Assembly (NCBI GenBank): GCA_003552745.1
Contig: PUOG01000079.1
Span: 1 to 8,217, forward strand
DNA: 8,217 bases
Direction of reading: 5' to 3'
DNA from: Spirochaetaceae bacterium
Lineage (GTDB): Bacteria > Spirochaetota > Spirochaetia > DSM-27196 > SKKC01
This document shows, piece by piece, positions 6,029 to 8,217 of the stretch. Position numbers and translations under genes: made by a program. Numbering within the stretch: position 1 is the stretch's first letter; every line of letters begins with the position of its first letter. The notes below the pieces were generated by a model. It saw nothing but the letters and a program-made list of their open reading frames with translations, had not been told where the DNA came from and searched no databases.

Positions 6029-6703
6029 TCAGCGTACAATCGCGACGGCGAAGCCGTCGTACCCCTTCGCACCGACCGTTTGAATCGCAGTTGCATCGAG
6101 TCGCTCATCGGAGCCCAGCATCTCCATGAAACGCCGAACCCCATTTACGCTTTCGTCGCTGGTTGACTCGTCGGGCAGGCGTCCCCGTCGAACGACGTTG
6201 TCGCCGACGATCACCGTCCCGGGACGCGAAAGCTCGAGGGCGAGCTCGAGATAGCGCGGATAGGGGGGCTTATCCGCATCGATGAACACGAAGTCAAACG
6301 GGCCGAGATGCTCCGCACGCATTCGCTCGAGCACCTCGCTCGCATCGCCGACGCGAATGTCGACGAGACCGGAAAGACCGGCGTCCGTAATGTTTCGCTC
6401 GGCAAGCGCCGCATGGTCGGAGTCGGCTTCGATTGTAACGAGTGAACCGTCGCTTGGAAGCGCCCGGGCGAGCCAGATCGTGCTGTAACCGCCGAGCGTG
6501 CCGATCTCGAGGATTGTTCGAGCACTCGCCATGCGCGCGAGGAGATGCAGGAACTTCCCCTGGCTCGGCGAGACGTTTATCTCCGGCAATCCGTTTGCGC
6601 GACTTCGACGCAGCGTTTCCCGGAGTACAGAGTCCTCATCGACCAGCGATTCGCTGATGTACTGGTCGACGCGACCCCAGAGTTGATTGTCGTTTTCAGG
6701 CAA
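6029..6703 (-). CDS. SAM-dependent O-methyltransferase (caffeoyl-CoA type, family 3)
   Basis: A 224-residue class I methyltransferase, typical length for the bacterial members of O-methyltransferase family 3. The SAM site is visible: LEIGTLGGYST (65-75) is motif I, the acidic residue of IEAD (91-94) should hold the ribose, and GDASE (119-123) should contact the adenine. Asp142 in FIDADK and Asp168-Asn169 in GDNVVRRG match the divalent-metal ligands of the plant and bacterial catechol-type enzymes, so a metal-dependent transfer to a vicinal hydroxyl is expected. The substrate cannot be told from sequence. I see no signal peptide. The start appears to be TTG at 6703, supported by AGGAG (6711-6715) at a 7-nt spacing. 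It follows the unknown 337-residue gene by 37 nt and is probably the last gene of that cluster. General family assignment is firm; the physiological role is not. Confidence 0.93.
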   Translation of the reverse strand: MPENDNQLWGRVDQYISESLVDEDSVLRETLRRSRANGLPEINVSPSQGKFLHLLARMASARTILEIGTLGGYSTIWLARALPSDGSLVTIEADSDHAALAERNITDAGLSGLVDIRVGDASEVLERMRAEHLGPFDFVFIDADKPPYPRYLELALELSRPGTVIVGDNVVRRGRLPDESTSDESVNGVRRFMEMLGSDERLDATAIQTVGAKGYDGFAVAIVR

Positions 6704-6710
6704 AGAAAAG

Positions 6711-6715
6711 CTCCT
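6711..6715 (-). promoter_or_regulatory. Ribosome binding site supporting a TTG start
   Basis: AGGAG on the minus strand lies 7 nt before the TTG at 6703 of the methyltransferase gene. No in-frame ATG or GTG lies at a suitable distance, so this site decides the start. Confidence 0.6.
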
Positions 6716-6740
6716 ATGCTTCGAGGATAGCCGGCCGAAC

Positions 6741-7754
6741 CTAACCGACGGCTGCCGGCTGCTGAAGCCGCTCGTTGATCAGATAGGACAGCAGGAGCTC
6801 CTCCACGGTACGCACCGGTCCGGTATCGTCGTCCGGTGCGGCGCCCGGCTCCTTCAATGTCCTTTCATCGGCAAGCTGTCGCCGCAACTGGAAGAAGCGG
6901 TACATCTCGCGGGGGTCGGTTTCGTTCACCGGGTCCATCGAGCGCTCCAGACCGAGCAGATGCGGAACCTCGGACCGGTCGATGGCCGTTCGATCCTCTT
7001 CGCTCATGCGACGGCGAAGGGCCACGATCTCCTCCCAGCTTAGTCCGAAGATAAGCTCCTCGAGCGCCTGGATGAACTCCCGGTCATCGCCGTACGTCGA
7101 GAGAAAGTCGTACCACCGGTCGCTCTGAGTGCTGGAGAGCCGGAGAAGCTCACGCGTTCCGATCATCGAACCGAAGACCGGTACCACGCGACTGCGTGCA
7201 CGCCACAGATCGATGATAATCGGCGCGTACTGCGAAATACGGCGGTCGTATCGATACTCCCACAGATGGATCAGGTCGATAGCCGCACGCCTGCGTACCG
7301 CCGCAGGGTAGCACGACTCACGACCGATGATCATCTGATAGACATCCTCAACCAACAGCGAAAAGATTCCGAGCTCCCAGGCGCGCCTGAGCTCCGCCGT
7401 GTGTTCGGTGAGCTGCGACGACTCCTCGCACACTTTCAGCAGATAGGCGAAGTAGTTGCTTCGCGCGACTACGAGACTGCGACCCACCGCGACACGTGTC
7501 GGAAGCAGAACGATGTGATCGACACCGTCGCGATAGACGATATCGATCAACGTTTCCATTGAGTGGACATCGCCGCCGAGAGTGCGCTGATCGAGTATGC
7601 TCGGGTACCGGGCAAATGCAGCCGACAGGTCTTGCAGCGCAGCCTCGAGCGAGCGACACTGCTCCCACGCTGTCGAATCGTGCTCGCGAAGTCGTGTAAG
7701 GACTCGATCTCGGACCTGGCGCTCACGGTCATCGAACAGCCGCGAATCGGCCAA
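6741..7754 (-). CDS. Unrecognised 337-residue protein, likely soluble and helical
   Basis: I do not recognise this protein. It has no signal peptide or clear membrane segment. Composition is rich in Arg, Glu, Asp and Leu and is predominantly helical in appearance. The most distinctive part is residues ~155-207, with AIDLIHLWEYRYD followed by a hydrophobic block and RVVPVFGSMIGTRELLRLSS; another acidic helical block is EFIQALEELIFGLSWEEI (226-243). Residues 299-313 are a Pro/Ala/Asp-rich linker before a final helix. No nucleotide-binding, zinc or helix-turn-helix motif is apparent. The apparent start is TTG at 7754, only two nt after the stop of the rnk-like gene and without a good Shine-Dalgarno, suggesting reinitiation after that gene. 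A start further in (Met66) would remove plausible sequence. Continuous reading frame, codon use like the neighbours and operon position argue that it is real. Confidence 0.82.
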   Translation of the reverse strand: MADSRLFDDRERQVRDRVLTRLREHDSTAWEQCRSLEAALQDLSAAFARYPSILDQRTLGGDVHSMETLIDIVYRDGVDHIVLLPTRVAVGRSLVVARSNYFAYLLKVCEESSQLTEHTAELRRAWELGIFSLLVEDVYQMIIGRESCYPAAVRRRAAIDLIHLWEYRYDRRISQYAPIIIDLWRARSRVVPVFGSMIGTRELLRLSSTQSDRWYDFLSTYGDDREFIQALEELIFGLSWEEIVALRRRMSEEDRTAIDRSEVPHLLGLERSMDPVNETDPREMYRFFQLRRQLADERTLKEPGAAPDDDTGPVRTVEELLLSYLINERLQQPAAVG

Positions 7755-7756
7755 TT

Positions 7757-8158
7757 CTATGTTACCGGTTGTAGATGCTCGACGCGGTCGATGCGTACTC
7801 GATACGTTCCGCCCGGTGCCTCGTAGGTGATGACCGTCCCCTCCTGCTCACCGATCAGCGCCAGCCCGAACGGTGAGAGGACCGAGACACGATCCTCGAG
7901 GTTACGAACCTCGGCAGGAAACACGAGAATACCTTCGCCCTCGCGGTCGGTGTCGAGGGCGGTCCAACGGACGCGTGAGTACAGCGTAACGATGTCATCC
8001 GGGATGTCGCTCGACTCGACCACACGCGCGTCGGCGAGCTCTCGGGCGAGACGGGCGAAATGGGGAGCTTGCAACTTGCCGGAGCTGCGGAGCTTCTCGA
8101 CAAGCTTACGGAGCACTTCGTAGTTTTCGCGGTTCAGTATGATGGTTCGCTCACTCAT
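7757..8158 (-). CDS. rnk: Rnk-like protein with GreA/GreB C-terminal domain
   Basis: A 133-residue protein, the size of E. coli Rnk (136). Residues 1-~45 form a short helical N-terminal part, much shorter than the coiled coil of GreA/GreB. Residues ~50-133 are the GreA/GreB C-terminal FKBP-like domain: SDIPDDIVTLYSRVRW (50-65), an ILVFPAEV strand (77-84), the hallmark SVLSPFGLALIGEQEG (92-107) and a terminal YRVRIDRVEHL. Rnk binds RNA polymerase near the secondary channel and was first found as a regulator of nucleoside diphosphate kinase levels. Transcript cleavage is not expected, because the long Gre coiled-coil tip with its acidic pair is absent. GGAGG (8165-8169) sits 6 nt before the ATG, an excellent ribosome site. 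It is probably the first gene of the cluster that includes the unknown protein and the methyltransferase. Confidence 0.9.
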   Translation of the reverse strand: MSERTIILNRENYEVLRKLVEKLRSSGKLQAPHFARLARELADARVVESSDIPDDIVTLYSRVRWTALDTDREGEGILVFPAEVRNLEDRVSVLSPFGLALIGEQEGTVITYEAPGGTYRVRIDRVEHLQPVT

Positions 8159-8217
8159 CGCGGTCCTCCACAGTTACGACGGTAGGCGTTCGTAGATGCG
8201 GCAGCAAGATGTGAAAA
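8159..8217 (-). promoter_or_regulatory. Upstream region of the rnk-like gene
   Basis: Only 59 nt are visible. They hold the strong GGAGG ribosome site at 8165-8169. A TTGCTG and TACCGT pair 17 nt apart could be promoter boxes, but each matches only three of six consensus bases, so I do not claim one. Confidence 0.5.

Noticed and set aside
1..8217. Insertion sequences, CRISPR arrays, tRNA or rRNA genes
   Set aside because: I saw no transposase-like frame, terminal inverted repeats, regularly spaced repeats or RNA-gene signatures.

Overview
The window is a GC-rich bacterial segment with dense, closely spaced genes. The organism cannot be named from the sequence. The gene families fit a Gram-negative lineage; a spirochaete is possible, but that is only an impression from protein style. 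There are six complete genes plus one unfinished gene cut by the left edge.

Positions 1-5259 (all minus strand) hold one apparent operon, transcribed right to left: prkA (AAA+ ATPase/serine kinase), yeaH/yhbH (DUF444, a von Willebrand A-type protein), spoVR, and then an unrecognised multi-spanning membrane protein that runs off the left edge. The gaps are 18, 3 and 4 nt, so co-transcription and translational coupling are likely. The first three genes are the well-known conserved stress/starvation/sporulation-linked triad. The fourth is the unusual part. It is built as a tandem duplication, with two ungapped segments 121 residues apart sharing half their residues.

Positions 5260-5570 form a 311-nt divergent intergenic region. 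It holds the likely prkA promoter(s), a long prkA leader with a predicted hairpin, an AT-rich patch with paired GAATTA repeats, and a promoter for a rightward MarR-family regulator placed so that its mRNA would be leaderless.

Positions 5571-5957 (plus strand) encode the MarR regulator, which carries an N-terminal Cys-x-Cys. It converges on a second minus-strand cluster (8158 to 6029): an Rnk/GreA-C-terminal-type protein, a 337-residue protein I do not recognise, and a SAM-dependent O-methyltransferase of the caffeoyl-CoA type. The last two appear to start at TTG.

The prkA-yeaH-spoVR triad is a known arrangement. The undescribed elements are the duplicated membrane protein joined to it, the unknown protein coupled to rnk, and the divergent regulatory region with the MarR gene.
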